A stretch of 64,000 nt of DNA from positions 37,895-101,894 of the forward strand of contig MNCI01023349.1 in NCBI GenBank assembly GCA_015680685.1, written 5' to 3'. Both the position numbers and the translations under genes were made by a program. Shown here piece after piece: positions 1-12,240 of this stretch (its first letter is position 1; each line of letters opens with the position of its first letter). The notes under the pieces were generated by a model. It saw nothing but the letters and a program-made list of their open reading frames with translations, was not told where the DNA came from and ran no database searches. Origin of the DNA: Gnetum montanum. Taxonomy: Eukaryota > Streptophyta > Gnetopsida > Gnetales > Gnetaceae.

Positions 1-530
1 AACCTTGAGATAGAAGCTCATAGAAATACCCATTCTACAAGCTCTTAACTAATTCAGACCATTCCATATAATGTCTAATGCATCTAATTTTTCTTAAGGA
101 GCCATACTGACATAGTTAGATGACATAAAAAATCCCTATTACATTCACTGTGTAAGTCAAAATATTTCTAGTGCACAACTCAACTACACCACAATAGAAA
201 AAGAGTTCATGGATGTAGTGTTTTCACTAGAAAAATTTAGGCACTATGTATTGGGCTATAAGATATTTGTACACATGGATCATAGTGAAATATGGTTCCT
301 AATGAATAAACCAATGGTGAGCCCTCGCATCATAAAATGGCTCATGATCTTACAAGAGTTCAATCTTATGATGATTGATTGTAAAGGCACCAAGAATGTT
401 GTTGCTGATCATTTAACTCAATTACGATGGGACAACAAAGAGGACAAATATCCAATTTCTAACCACTTCCCTGATGAACTCTTTGCAGGTGTAATAAACA
501 ATCAATTAACCATATATACAAATTGATATA
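1..530 (+). pseudogene. RNase H remnant of an Athila/Gymny-like Ty3/gypsy pol
   Basis: The translation follows the Ty3/gypsy RNase H pattern. It has a degraded start (SNASNFS, where the family has D-x-S), then NYTTIEKEF and VVFSLEKFRHYVLG, then a TDH-like site read as HMDHSE, and ends with NVVADHLTQL. The first catalytic Asp reads as Asn and there are stops upstream of 209, so this is a pseudogene. The integrase zinc finger begins only about 180 bases after NVVADHL. There is therefore no second RNase H here, which separates this element from the Tat elements in the rest of the window. The wording LQEFNLMMIDCKGTKN resembles Athila-type elements, including the conifer Gymny group. That lineage call is by eye and moderate. 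Confidence 0.75.
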
Positions 531-559
531 GTAGCATTCTTACCTATCTTCTCACATAA

Positions 560-1739
560 GAAACACCATAAGGGCTAGATGTTAAAAAGAAACAACTTCT
601 TCACCAAGCCAAATATTTTATGGAAATTAATGGAAACCTTTATAAGGTATGTTCCAATGGCTTGATCTGATGGTATGTTCCCAATGAAGATCAATTGCAA
701 GTTCTCCAAGATGCTCATGAGGGCCCTTGTGGGGGTCATTATTTTGGGAGATGAATAGCCATTAAAATCTTTCTTGCAAAATATTATTCACCTACATTGT
801 TCTGGGATGCTCAACATTTCATCCAATCTTGTGAGTGCTGCCAACGTGATGGGGGAATAACTGCTAGAATGAAGGGTTCACAACAATGGATTCAACCTTT
901 AGAACCCTTAAACATATGAGGTATTAATTTTATGGGGCCTATCACACTAATGTCCAATGGAAAAACTTACATTATTGTTGTTGTTGACTATTTTACAAAG
1001 TGGGTAGAAGCAGTCACTATTACTAATTGTACATCATCTACTACTATATGATTTGTTCAACAACAAATTGTAAATAGGTTTAGCATTCCTTTTGCACTCA
1101 TTTTTTATAATGGTACATATTTTATAGGTGTGACCTTTTGAAAATTAATGAAATGCTTAGGAGTTGAGCATAAGCTGACTACACCATATTATCCTCAAGT
1201 GAATGGTCAAGCTGAGGTCACCAATAGGGAGATCACAAAGATATTGACATGAACCATTAGCAAATATAGGTAAGACTAGAGCACCAAAATGAATGATGCT
1301 CTTTGGCCATACTACTCCACATGGAAACTCCCTATAGGCTAATCTCCCTATGAGTTAGTATATGGTAAACTTCCAACACTTTCTATCCAAGCTAAGCTTC
1401 ATATACTATCTACAATATGTTACCTTAACCTTGACCTCAATCTAGTATAGAAAGAATAGTTAATGAACCTTAACTTGCTAGATAAAAATTGATTATCTAC
1501 CTGTCATCCAATGAACTGCACAAGGCCTTTAACAAACAACATCATGACCTAAGGATTAGGAAAGTCAAATACCAACCAGGAGATAAGTTTCTATATTGGA
1601 ATCCCACACATGTGCCACAACAAACTAAATTTCAAATGTTGTGGGAAGGATATTATATCACTCATGAAACTTTTCTTTTATGCGTCATGATGATCTATAA
1701 ACCTAAAAGCCCGAATAGGAAATTATTGATCAACATCTA
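560..1739 (+). pseudogene. Integrase remnant of the same Athila/Gymny-like element
   Basis: An HHCC zinc-binding module is readable (HEGPCGGHYFGR, then CECCQRDGG). It is followed by a DDE core region (GINFMGP, then VVVDYFTKWVEA, then TTPYYPQVNGQAEVTNREI) and a C-terminal stretch with SPYELVYGK. The first catalytic Asp reads Asn (926-928), the second lies in FYNGTYF where Asp reads Tyr, and only the Glu of QAEVTN is kept. Many TGA and TAG codons and several frameshifts break it. The final open stretch (1489-1740) is the degraded C-terminal domain. It cannot encode a working integrase. Confidence 0.8.
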
Positions 1740-3710
1740 GCAAACTAAACCTTTCCATGAGCCTAAAATGACCAGTACCAACACTACCTCTATTGATGGA
1801 CAACCCTGCTCCTTATTTCAGATCTCCTCCTTCCAACTTAGTCATGGGGGAGATGGCCACCAATGCTAACCATTCTAAGCCCTTAGTTTATGTTTGTTTC
1901 TTTTATTTTACACATTTTTCATCTTTACTTGTTTTGGTTTACACCATCGGTAATATTTTTACTATTTCTTTCTCTATTACATTTTGTTTGATTTACTTTC
2001 ACTCATCATATACTAAGTGCTCATGATGGTGGATTGTACTATAATAGTGTTGATTACTAATGTTTAGTTTTTATCTTTGACTTTCAATGATGATGCTAAG
2101 ATACGATTTCTTTTGATAAAATAGGCAATAAGTTCATGTCATCCATTCATCCATTTAATTCTATGGTCTCTTTGTTTTGGAAATGTACTATCCCTTTTTT
2201 CTAAGAAAAACTATTAATGAATTTGTGGCTTGATATTCTTCAAAACTAAGGAAATATTTAAATAGATTGAAAAGTGTGTGACTTCAAGGGGATTCGATTC
2301 ATTTGTGCAAGCTATTCTCTTGGGTACTTGAATTTTTTTCATAGGTTTTTTTCCATTCTACTATTGAGTAATCGCAGGAAGCTAAATGCATCAAATAAGT
2401 TTTTACATGATGTGGTTCTCACCAACAAAAAAAAACTAGTGGGAATTCAAAGCATACTCCTTAGACATAATAAAGAAACATGGGCTACAAACATTGGTTA
2501 TGGCACTAGAAAGACATGTTACCCATGCCTGAAGGTTCCCTCTAACTAAGGTCTTTTCTTGCTTCTTGCTCCTCTATTTTTCTCTTGTTGAAATGGTAGT
2601 TGCTCAGTCAAAGCATTCTTGTTACTTTAGAAGGATGGGTTAGTCAAGTGTGTTGACGCGAGGTCACTGGATGTGGTTAGTTTGAATCTATATTTGGATA
2701 GAAGTCTCCTTAACCACACAATACACAAGGGACTTTACAAAACCTTGATTTTGAGGACCCCATTCCATTCTCTCTTTTCTTTTCTTTCCATATTTATTTC
2801 CATATTCCACCTCATTACCAGTTTTATGATTAATCTATATCTTGTTTGATGCATTGTTATTCTTTGAGAAAATCTTGTGCGTAAGTTCTTAACCATTTTT
2901 TCCATATATCATTCCTAGAGCCTACAAACTCTTTGGTTTGTGGGTTTGTCAAGGCATAAAGGGCATGAGCCTGCTTTGGGGAGGATCCACTACCATTCCT
3001 TTTTGGTGCAATTGTTAAGTTCTTTCCCTTAAATGTTTCTTGCAATCAACTGTTTCTCATTTAACCCCATCTATGAAATCCATTTTCTCTATGTTTTATG
3101 CCTTTTTAGTGGCCTCACCATTGTTATTTCTCTAATCTTCCTTGTTCTTTCATTTTTCATCTTATTGCTACTAGAGGTTTGTTCTTAGTCATGGGGGCCC
3201 TGTCACAAATTTTTCCATTCCATTACTTATCTCACCCCTACACCTTGGGTAGTTATCATTTTTAAACCTCTAACCTAGTATCTCCCATTATGTCTTATCT
3301 ATCCTTGATAATTCGTGACTATGTTGTTTCTGCAAATGGAAATCACATGAGCAATGGACTGTGATAGGAGGGAGCACTCAAGATGGATTGGAGCAAAAGC
3401 ATTCACACAAGTAACAAGCTTGGTCATGGGGCCATGGATGAACAATGGTGTGCACATTTTTGACATCGGCAATAACATGCCTCATTTTCTTTTCTTTCTC
3501 TCTCTTCAAGCTTTTAAATGAGGGTTTGGATGTCATCTATTTACAGTGTTCAGCATAATGGTTATGAACACCAATGCTATAATATGCTTGTTGATCCATT
3601 AAATAGGCATTTTGAGTCTATCATTCCATGTCACCGTCAATTGTCGTTCAGTTAGTAATTCCATACCTTCCCAATATTTTATAAGGAACTCGAGGATGAG
3701 TTTTCATTTA
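1740..3710. other. 3' untranslated region of the upstream element, no gene seen
   Basis: AT-rich sequence downstream of the integrase remnant. Short open stretches occur on both strands but show no domain, no codon bias and no repeats of themselves in the window. I take it as the non-coding 3' part of the Athila/Gymny-like element, which has long 3' regions in that lineage. No env-like protein could be read. Confidence 0.4.
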
Positions 3711-3722
3711 GTCCTGGGGGTA
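3711..3722 (+). promoter_or_regulatory. Polypurine tract before an LTR
   Basis: The run TCCTGGGGGTA follows a stretch ending CTCGAGGATGAG and immediately precedes TGGTGAGTATC. A G-rich tract next to an LTR start is the usual plus-strand priming site of gypsy elements. It probably ends the internal region of the upstream element. Confidence 0.45.
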
Positions 3723-4770
3723 TGGTGAGTATCAATATTGAACCCCAAATATCAGACCCACAATATCGAATACGTGATATCAGAGAGGCCAAAGAGATAT
3801 CAAACATGTGATGTCGAAACTTGTCATGTCACCTATAAATAAGAGACAAGGGCAGTTGATTTCGTAGTTAGTTTTCTTAGTCCCTTGGCAAAAATGTTGT
3901 ATTTTTCCCTTTCCAGAGTTAGAATTATTTTTGAGTGTTTGCAATAGGAGTCATAAAGTGAACAGATCTTGTTCGAGCATTGTGTACCTGAGCACACCTT
4001 GTGACCAAAAATAAATATGAACTTTATGATAAACCTTGCAATATTCAAAATAACTTAATTATTACATTTCATGTTATTTACTATTATTTGATGCTTTCAA
4101 TAGTTATTTGATGTTATTTTTATTAAGTTGTTAATTATCAATGAATTAGCACACTCAACAAGATCACTTTGAGCATACGTGGAATACTTGGTAACACAGT
4201 AATGACTAGCGTTTGGTAATCCCAGTAGTGTTACATTGGTTCAGGATGTGTCCGGCAAGTGGGAACGAATGCTGGTGTTAGGACTAGTTAGAGCATAGTT
4301 GATTAGTTAAATCAAACTAGTTACTAAATTATTTCATTTTCCCCTTTCTTAAGCACCAACATAAAACATAATAAGCATAAAAATCATATACCTCAAGTTT
4401 ACTTAACCATACAATTTTTCCTTACAAGTAAGCTTAAGAAGACAACGATCGCATAACCCAACCTTGTTTTGTGTAAGTGCATAAGCACTTAATCCTTGAA
4501 GTTTGATCAAATCACATGTGAATGCTTGTATTTGTATGGTTGGGCATAGGGTTACCTCATCGTTGATCAGTTACCTTTGGTATTCTTGAATTCAAGACAT
4601 TCATTCCAATTAAAATTTTCATTTTTTACTATTTTTAAAATGTCAAGTAGTTGTCTCCAGCTAAGACTATTTTAGGATTTTTGTACCCATACAAGAGGCA
4701 TCGTAGGCAACAGTCTTCTAAAATGAGTGTTTTTCCTACTATTGGTGAGTCCAAAATTAATGCTTCAACA
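3723..4770 (+). mobile_element. LTR of a Ty3/gypsy element
   Basis: The segment starts with TGGTGAGTATC after a purine tract and ends with CTTCAACA six bases before a primer-binding-site-like sequence. It holds a TATAAATA box at 3834-3841. The last 200 bases recur, at roughly three quarters identity by eye, at 6202-6404. Both copies end at the same ...CAACA. The start is set by the purine tract and the first TG, and could be 3726. A purine tract on its left and a primer site on its right is unusual for one LTR (see findings). Confidence 0.55.
3834..3841 (+). promoter_or_regulatory. TATA box in LTR U3
   Basis: CACCTATAAATAAGAGAC is a near-ideal plant TATA context, about 110 bases into the LTR. 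It would drive rightward transcription. Confidence 0.5.
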
Positions 4771-4776
4771 CCTTTT

Positions 4777-4794
4777 TGGGACTAGAAGGAGGGC
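4777..4794 (+). promoter_or_regulatory. Primer-binding-site-like sequence
   Basis: TGGGACTAGAAGGAGGG lies six bases after the LTR end. It matches the sites after the other 5' LTRs of this window (TGGCACTAGAAGGAGGG at 42426, TGGCATTAGAAAGAGGG at 28675). I could not name the tRNA with confidence. Confidence 0.5.
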
Positions 4795-5267
4795 CTTTCT
4801 CCTAGCTTTTGTTTATTACCTCTTCTTACCATTTTCTTGTGGCTATTTTATTTATTGAACCTTTCTTGGAACCTGTTGAATTTTTTTAAAAAAAAACCTT
4901 TGTCGTTAGAACCTTTATTTTTTACCTTTTTTTATGCTTCCCATTTACTAAAAATTGTTCTTACCAAAACCTTTTATATATATTCCTCATTTCCTAGTTC
5001 CATTTTCAAATTTTTGATTTTGGTGGTTCTTACCTCAGTCTTAACTTAGGTGAGGTGGTTTTATTATTCAATGTTAAATTTATTTTTCTAAAATTTTTCC
5101 TATTTTATTATTTTATTTTTAAGATCTCATGATTTTTATTACTATTTGCCCTTGCATGCAATTTAATGTTTTGGGGCTAAGTGTTATGGCCAACCTCGCC
5201 CATGCTATCACATAGGACCATGATTAACAAAATTGTTTTGTAAAATCATATACCATTTCACCAAGGA
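4795..5267. other. AT-rich sequence, nothing identified
   Basis: Very AT-rich with poly-T and poly-A runs. There is no coding signal. It probably belongs to the short or deleted internal region between the LTR at 3723-4770 and its truncated copy at 6202. Confidence 0.3.
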
Positions 5268-5392
5268 ATGTTGACATGCAAGAAGGTGAACTAACATGTG
5301 GGAAGGTTAACCAATGTGTAAGAAGGTGGATCAACATGCGGGAAGGTGAATCAACATGCAAGGAGGTGGAGCGAGGTGCGAGGAGGTGAAAT
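5268..5392. repeat. Minisatellite, about 20-21 bp unit, six copies
   Basis: The unit reads approximately AACATGCGGGAAGGTGAATC. Six imperfect copies run head to tail (variants with CAAGAAGG, GTGGGAAGG, GTAAGAAGG and CAAGGAGG). It is tandem and non-coding, and lies between two related LTR segments. Confidence 0.8.
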
Positions 5393-5846
5393 GTCACTAC
5401 CAAAAAGATATAAAACAGAGAATGAAGATGACGTTAGAAGGGGAAAGCAAAGACCTCCTTAGCAAATTAGGCTTCCTTCCTAAACATCTATGTATCTCTC
5501 CATTGAGACACACACAAATGGGTAAGGAGGTCTCCAAGTGTTGAGAAACCAATGGACAATGATTTTCTCTCTTTCTCTTCTCCTATTTTTCATGGGGTGA
5601 CAGCAACATAGCTATAATGTGCAAACAATAGACATGATAAGTGGATTCTATAGTCTTGTTTCATTATTCTTAGCAATGGACTAGCAATAGTCAGTAGTAA
5701 TAGAGCTGCATGAATGACAGTCAACAATCTTAGTAGTAAACCAAGAGGTGGTCATTTTCTTTTTCCTTTCTGCAGTAGATCCATAATAGTAGCAAATGTA
5801 GGGCTGGAGTATCTACTGATACATGATAGTGGGATATGGCAGCTCA
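5393..5846. other. Non-coding stretch, nothing identified
   Basis: No domain or repeat was recognised. Short open stretches here lack any support. Confidence 0.3.
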
Positions 5847-5892
5847 TTCTCTCTCTCTCTCTCTCTCGCTCTCTCTCGCTCTCTCTCTCTCT
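5847..5892. repeat. CT microsatellite
   Basis: About 46 bases of (CT)n interrupted twice by CG. A simple repeat. Confidence 0.95.
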
Positions 5893-6201
5893 ATGTTGTG
5901 ATGTTGTAGTAGCAGATAGTAGCAATTGTAAGCATGGGTTCTAGAGTTTCATTTTATTTCTGGTAAGTAGTGCATCCATGACATGGTTCTCCAAATAGGG
6001 AAACATTTTCCTCCCTCATGCTAGTGATTGGACACATTCTATCTATGCATTAGAGACACATCAATGGGCCCCTCCATCCAACCTCTTCTCTTTTTCTCTG
6101 TCTCCTCTAGCAGCTTCAAGCAATGTTGGCTATGGAAGCATCTGCAATGGACTAGTGGCAAATGGTGATAGCAATCGAGAAGTAAGGAAAATTTATTTTG
6201 G

Positions 6202-6404
6202 TTACCTTTCATATCCTTAAATTTAAGATAGTCATTCCAATTAAACTTTTCATTTTTAAAATATTTTTAAAAGGCCACATAGCCCTCTCTAGTTGAGACT
6301 ATTCTTAGGTTTTCATAGCCATTTGGAAGGTGCCCTAGGCAATAGTCTCCTAAAATGAGTTTTTCTTTCCTAGTGTTGATGTGTCCAAAATTTAGGCATC
6401 AACA
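6202..6404 (+). mobile_element. Truncated LTR copy (3' end only)
   Basis: It matches the last 200 bases of the LTR at 3723-4770: both share TCATTCCAATTAAA, then GGCAACAGTCT/GGCAATAGTCT, then CTAAAATGAGT, and both end ATCAACA or TTCAACA. Similarity stops abruptly at about 6202, so this is an LTR truncated at its 5' side. It is likely the partner LTR of a mostly deleted element. Confidence 0.65.
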
Positions 6405-8204
6405 CCTACCTATAGCCAAGGTAGGTTTTGAAATTTAATGCTACTAAAAATCTCTCTTCAATCCCTTTTACCATGGTAAATATTTAAATCCATAAATTAT
6501 GCTTTGAATGGAAAATGAACATAGAAATTTTCTACCATGATTACAAAAATCATTTATACTTGGACTAATAATTTATTAGTAGTAGTATTTAAATTTACTA
6601 AATTTTCCTTAGAGAGTGACATATAGTTCATTAATGCTACTAGAGCTAGTGTAGCACAACAATTCATAGTCATAGAGTTACACTTGCTTAGTCTTCCTAA
6701 GTATCCCACTGAGTTGATTTTAGACTTATCTTCCTACCTAGATAGTAAAATTACTAATTTGGGAGGACATAGACACAACATTTATTTTTAGTAACTTAGG
6801 ATGGTAATGCTACCAATTTTTGTAGGTCAAGAGTATAAGAAAATATTCATTGCTCATATCTCTATATTATCATACTAAATTTTTATGTCTTTTATATTTT
6901 ATTGTATTTTCTTAATTTATTTTTATATTTTTTCCATTTTTTCCTTTTGAGAAATGGAGTGTCAAAACCTTAGAAAAATTAATCCTCTAGAGATGCTCAA
7001 AGAGCTAGGTCACCACCTCAAGTTCTTAACCTCTACTTGTTAAATCAAGTAGCTTAACCAATGTGCTAGCATAGGTTCATGAAATCATGAATCCGCATAA
7101 ACCTTTAACTATTTTAATCAAGTAAGACATGCATAGACCTAATGATTCAAGTCCAACAATCAAGACCCATCCTAATGATCATGAGATCCCTCAATGGTAT
7201 ACTATTTTCTTAAACTACAACTAAGTGCTCATCCAAGTTTCTAGATCTCACATCTTAAAGTCTCGGCTTACTACATCCTCTCATGGTTTTAGTAGTGGAA
7301 AATTTCTCAATTATGTTACATGATCTAGCTCCCCACTAAATATATGTCTAGTTTACTAATAATTTCAGATTAAAAGAAGATGGATGAATTTGTGTTACAA
7401 GAATATTTCGTCAGCAAAAGTTTCACATTAGATCCATTTGATACTCTTGTATCATCATTTCATTTGTAAGCTCATACATTCATCATTTAGCTCTCACAAT
7501 GAGAATTTATAAAGAATATTAATTAATTTTCCATGAACACATAAATTTAAATTTTAAAAAAAATGAAAAATGATTACTTTTTAATATAAAAAATAGACAC
7601 AAAAAATCTCACTAAGAAAATAAGAAATCAAAATGGTTAGATCTGGATATCCATTTTGATACAAAATCCTATCAAACCAAAAGAACTAAAAAATTAATAA
7701 AGGATATGTCATTAGATTTTAAAAAAATGTGCATAAAAGAATATAAAATATAAAAATTAAATTACATAAACAAAAAAATAGACAAATCATACTCTACTAA
7801 CAAAGCTATTATGTGAAGATCTTTTCATCCATGCCTAAGTTCAAGGCTACCACCTAATAACCTCCTTTTTTCCTAACATTAACAAATGGTTGTGGAGGTA
7901 ATTAAGAGTCTTTGTAGCATCTTAGATGATGACCTTGATGACTAAATTTCAGAGATGAAGTTTCCTTTCTACCACTTGAAAGCATTTACATTTTTCTCTA
8001 TTTGAAAAAGAAATAGAAAATTTCTTTTATTCATCTCTAGAAATATGATCCCCTTGATTTTGATACTTAGAAGATGATGGGAAAGTAGCACATCAGCATG
8101 AATCCTTGCTAACATTGATAGTCTTTTTTTTCTTTTAAAAAGAGTTTCGTTTATGAAGTGATAGATTTCTTACTATAGAAGAACATGATAACTATGATAC
8201 TTCA
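6405..8204. other. Long AT-rich stretch, no gene seen
   Basis: No open frame, known domain or tandem repeat was recognised on either strand. It ends exactly where Tat-1 was inserted, so it is the left part of the site Tat-1 landed in. The right part resumes at 61620. Confidence 0.35.
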
Positions 8205-9249
8205 TGAAACACATTCAAAGAAAAATTGAACTATAAATAGGAAAGCCTAGTGGAAAAAGGGAAAAACTTAAGTCTCTTCGATGTAAGTTTTGAATGTAAT
8301 TCTAATCAAAGTCGAGAGAAAAATATGTTTTAATTTCCTTTCAAAAAATCTATATTATAATCCTATTTCATTAAAATTCCAAATCATTCTCATTATGTAA
8401 AGTGTAATTCATAGCATAAAGAATGAGAAATGCTATGGATTATCCAAGACCAACCTAAATTAAGCTCATGTTATGAAAAATGCTGCTAGTTCTAGCATAA
8501 ATTATGAAAAAATGTTGCATCTACTTGCTAGCCTAAATTGAAAAATGCTACATTTTTTGGCCAATGTAAATTATAGGAAAATGCTATGTAGAATGCCAAG
8601 AATCTTGCAAGATTAGAGTCAATGTGAATACAACAAGCTAAAACCTATCTAGGAAGAAACCAACATCATTTTTGGGGACTCTTTAAATATTTGAACTCTT
8701 CAAAATTTTGAGACCCTTGGAGTAGCGAGTGATTTAAGAGCATAGAGCCATTTCTAGCACCAACCATCAAGAGTAGTAGAAATGTGTTGAATTATTTTAG
8801 TTTGATGTAGATCCAACAAGCCAAATGCATCTAGGATGGTGGTGGAATACACCTCATCAACCCATGTACTAGATCTTCCAAGAGAAATTTCAAAGGGATT
8901 TGTGAAATCCTTGTAGTTCAAAACTTTAAAAGCCACAAAGGCTTGTATCTTTGTATCTTTTAAACTCATATTTTATAGATTTAATAAAAATTTTTTGCGT
9001 TTTTTTCATCTCATCTTTTATTTCTTGTGTTAACACCTAGTTCATTCATGGAATTAGCACTGAATCTGTTGCTCATCCATTTCTCTATTTACATTGTTTT
9101 GCCAAACTTGGTCATAAATCGTTAAGTCCTTAGGTGACCAACAAGACCATTTAAAATTTCTTAAATCCTTTAGGCCAATGGATCTTGAGTTTAAATTCTT
9201 TTGCATGGGAATTTTAAATTTCCATCACCTAAATTTTTCCATGCTTACA
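8205..9249 (+). mobile_element. 5' LTR of Tat-1
   Basis: It starts TGAAACACATTC and ends CATGCTTACA. The whole length aligns with 60600-61614, for example CTAGATCTTCCAA and GCCACAAAGGCTTG near 8867-8955 and 61240-61305. From about 8440 to 8600 it carries four imperfect units of roughly 32 bases with the core GAAAAATGCTA. The same kind of unit recurs inside the element at 16072-16350 and 39140-39440. An open stretch on the minus strand (8754-8969) is LTR sequence, not a gene. Confidence 0.8.
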
Positions 9250-9255
9250 ATTTTC

Positions 9256-9273
9256 TAGTGCTAGAAGAAGGGC
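9256..9273 (+). promoter_or_regulatory. Tat-1 primer-binding site
   Basis: TAGTGCTAGAAGAAGGGC starts six bases after the LTR end. It is the TGGCRCTAGAAGGAGGGC site of the family with changes expected from C-to-T decay. Confidence 0.6.
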
Positions 9274-9830
9274 ATTACCCTATTTTCTTCATCATAGCCA
9301 AAATAAAACCATTGTTTGCCATGATTCTACCATTTTACAACCTCTATTATAGCATATTTAATTACAATTGTTTATTTTAAGTGTTTCCAATCCCAATTTA
9401 TTTATTGTGCCTACATTGCCAATGTGAATCTTGGATTACATTGATCTTAAGTCAAGTAAATTTTTAGTTTCTATCCACATCTCTTATACGAAATCCTAGC
9501 ACTATGTTAAAATATGCTATTCATACCATGCTTAAGCCTATTTTTTAGGATTTATGATAAGACCAATTTACTTTTTGCATTTATAAAAGCTTGTTTTTAC
9601 ATTTACTTATTTACAATTAAATTTTTCTCTCATTTTACATTTACTTTATAGCATAATTTACATTTATGTTATAAAAGTTTACATTTACACTATAGCCTTA
9701 TTTACATTTACATAGTGTTCATGGAAATTCCACATTTATTCTCTTAAAGCTTGTGCTACCTTCAACCAATATCTTAGTTCTCTACAATTTATACCCTTCT
9801 TATCAACCATCTATCATAATACATCATCAA
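9274..9830. other. Tat-1 leader, AT-rich, no gene
   Basis: Untranslated leader between primer site and gag. It contains repeated ACATTTAC words at 9600-9720, suggesting a weak low-complexity repeat. Nothing else was recognised. Confidence 0.35.
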
Positions 9831-9839
9831 CATGGCTAG

Positions 9840-11340
9840 AAACTAGGACTCTACTAGAATTAATGACCTAAAACACCTTGTATTCATTAATAATCATTAG
9901 TCTTTTATGTGTTTAGGTTAAAACCTAACACATGCTGACATTAGTGAAGAATATTATGGCTTCATCTATGTAAAAATATAGGCCTATTTATGTATCATAT
10001 GCAAAAAGCTAGACTCCAAGCACCAATTTAACTTCACTCATAAAAAAGGAAAGGAATACATCCCTTCCTTGTACAACCACATAGAGCTTTTAGAGATATA
10101 TGTACACATGTTAGCACAATTGGTGGATGTCAATGACGAGGTTGTGGGAAGTGAGAAAGCTATTTTGGGACAAGACCAGGAGGATTGAGATGAGTTTCGA
10201 GGATATTACAAAACTAATACTCATCTAGAAGATCCATTATAGCAATTCATCCTAAACCCAACAGTGACCAACCCACTGCATTTCATTTTGGTAGTGAATA
10301 AAATGCTCCTTGGAACCTCCTTGAACCATGTCTCCCAACCTACTTCCCTATTTTCTTCCACATTTACATAAACATCTTTTACCATGTTATCCTAGCCTCC
10401 ACCAATGGTATCTTCTATGCAACACTATTTCTCATCTCAGTAGGATCCTTTTTAGAACCTCAAGTCCTACATGTTTCCCATAACCCATTTATTCCTAGTG
10501 TTCCCTTCATTCCTTAAGTCCATGGGTAAACATGGTTTTCAAAGTTTGCTCCTCCTACAATGGTAACTACATGACCTCTTCAATCAATATAAATATTTGT
10601 TACAAAACAAAAAATCATATAGCCACTAATGCAATCCTCCAGAATGCCACAAAGCCTAGATCAAGCCTTTCAAATAATCGAAGACCTTACTTATGAGCTA
10701 TGAAAGCTTAAAGTAAGCACTATGCAAACCATAAAAGTCATGAATTTTTACCAAGATGATCCCATCAACCCTACTATGCCAAAAATAATATTACCCATAG
10801 GCATCTCTATCCCACACTTCATCAAATAAAATGGTGAAGAAGATCCAAAGGTGCATCTCATTACCTTCTATTTTGAATTCCTCTTGTTACAAGCACGGCC
10901 CCCCACAATGTTGCAAATCTTCCCTATGTTCTTATTAAGAAAAGCTTTAGACTAGTATCAAATGTTACCTAAAGGTTCCATATCCTCACTTGATGACTTG
11001 ATCACTTAATTTGTAAACCGATTTAACTATAACTTAAAACCTAATACAATTTTAGATCAACTCATGAATGTAATATAAGGGCCTCTCAAACCAATTTAAA
11101 AGTTTATTTAGAGATGGGATGTAATACTGAATGAGATTCTAGAAATTATCTTTGAAAACTTTTAGCCATCTTCAAGGGGAAAAATTAATGACTTGATTAA
11201 GTTAAAACTCTATTACTAGACCCATGATCACTTAGTCAAGCCTTTTCCAAAATCAAGAACATTAAGGAAACTGCTAAAGCCAATAATGACTAGTACTCAA
11301 TGCATCAACTTCATCCGCATTAACTAATAAGATATTACCC
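9840..11340 (+). pseudogene. Tat-1 gag remnant
   Basis: The N-terminal part reads FNFTHKKGKEYI then EIYVHMLAQLV, matching the Tat-3 gag (FKLIHYNDKEYI then NIYVGILAQLI). The capsid-like part near 10620-11200 reads SLDQAFQIIEDLTYEL, MNFYQDDPINP and HLITFYFEFLLLQA, matching Tat-4 and Tat-2 gag. It is broken by many stops. Gag would form the particle. No zinc knuckle can be read here. Confidence 0.7.
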
Positions 11341-11697
11341 TCAAAGTAATGAAAAGTATCTATTGCAAAGCCTAAGTCTAATGAGAATAATTAAAAATAG
11401 GTTTAGAAGAAGGTTAGTCCACCAAAACTTACCATAATTTTTGCTATACCTATGAATTCTACTACTCAAACTGCATCAACTAGTCAATCCTAAGAAAATC
11501 ATAAACTTGCTAAGAGCAAGGGGACCAGAAAGCACATGTTAAAACATGAAGTAAAAGTCTTACAAACAATGAAGGAGGTCAAAGTCACCAAAGCTTAAAA
11601 ATCACATGCTAATGATAAATACTTCGTCACAACCATGGAACAAGTTAAACTTTCATTAAAATAAAAAACCATTTCATTAAGCCTTTATGACCTAGTC

Positions 11698-12240
11698 ATG
11701 ACTTCCCCTGCTCATTGCAAAGCATTATTCAAAATGTTGACATCCATCCCTATGAGTGAAGACATGCTTGGTAGTGAAGAACTCATCCACTCCATCATCA
11801 TGCCACCTCTACTCAAAGAGGATGAAAAAGACACCATACTAATGTTTCATGATACTAAAGTTAAAACCAATCCACAAAGCATTAAAGTGCAACATGTCCC
11901 ACTCTTTAGCATCATATGTGTTGGTCAATACAAAGTTCATCATATTTATGTCAATGATGGAAAAACAACAAACGTCATTCTCATACCTATCGTTAAACAT
12001 TTAGGCCTAGTCAAAAACATTTAGGAAACCACTACTTACACACTCAAATCCTTTAATGGATCATGACTAGTAGTGAGGGGCCTAATCTCATTAGACGTTG
12101 TAGTTGGGGAATAGTTTTTCACTTGTACCAACTTCCTAGTAGTTGAAGAAACACCTAGATTCAACTTAATTCTAGGATTATCATGATTAGAAAAATTATG
12201 AGTAATTTCTTCACCCACCCACCACAAAATCTACTTACCT
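11698..12240 (+). pseudogene. Tat-1 protease remnant
   Basis: The open part (11698-12024) reads HCKALFKMLTSIP, then HSIIMPPLL, then YVNDGKTTNVILIPIVKHLG. The last is the aspartic protease active-site region, aligned with HIDDGATTNIILFPIVEKLG of Tat-4. The catalytic Asp position is followed by DG and the neighbour reads Asn (11953-11961). After a stop the frame continues to FNLILG and ISSPTHHKIYLPY, the family's protease tail. One degraded domain. Confidence 0.75.

Noticed and set aside
2857-3045. Short minus-strand frame in the 3' region of the first element
   Set aside because: No domain, no homologous copy in the window, and a length expected by chance.
5714-5944. Open frame with a Ser-Leu run
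   Set aside because: The run is only the translated CT microsatellite.
8754-8969. Minus-strand frame repeated at 61122-61316 as similar protein
   Set aside because: The similarity is explained by the two Tat-1 LTRs. Both frames lie inside LTRs and are short.
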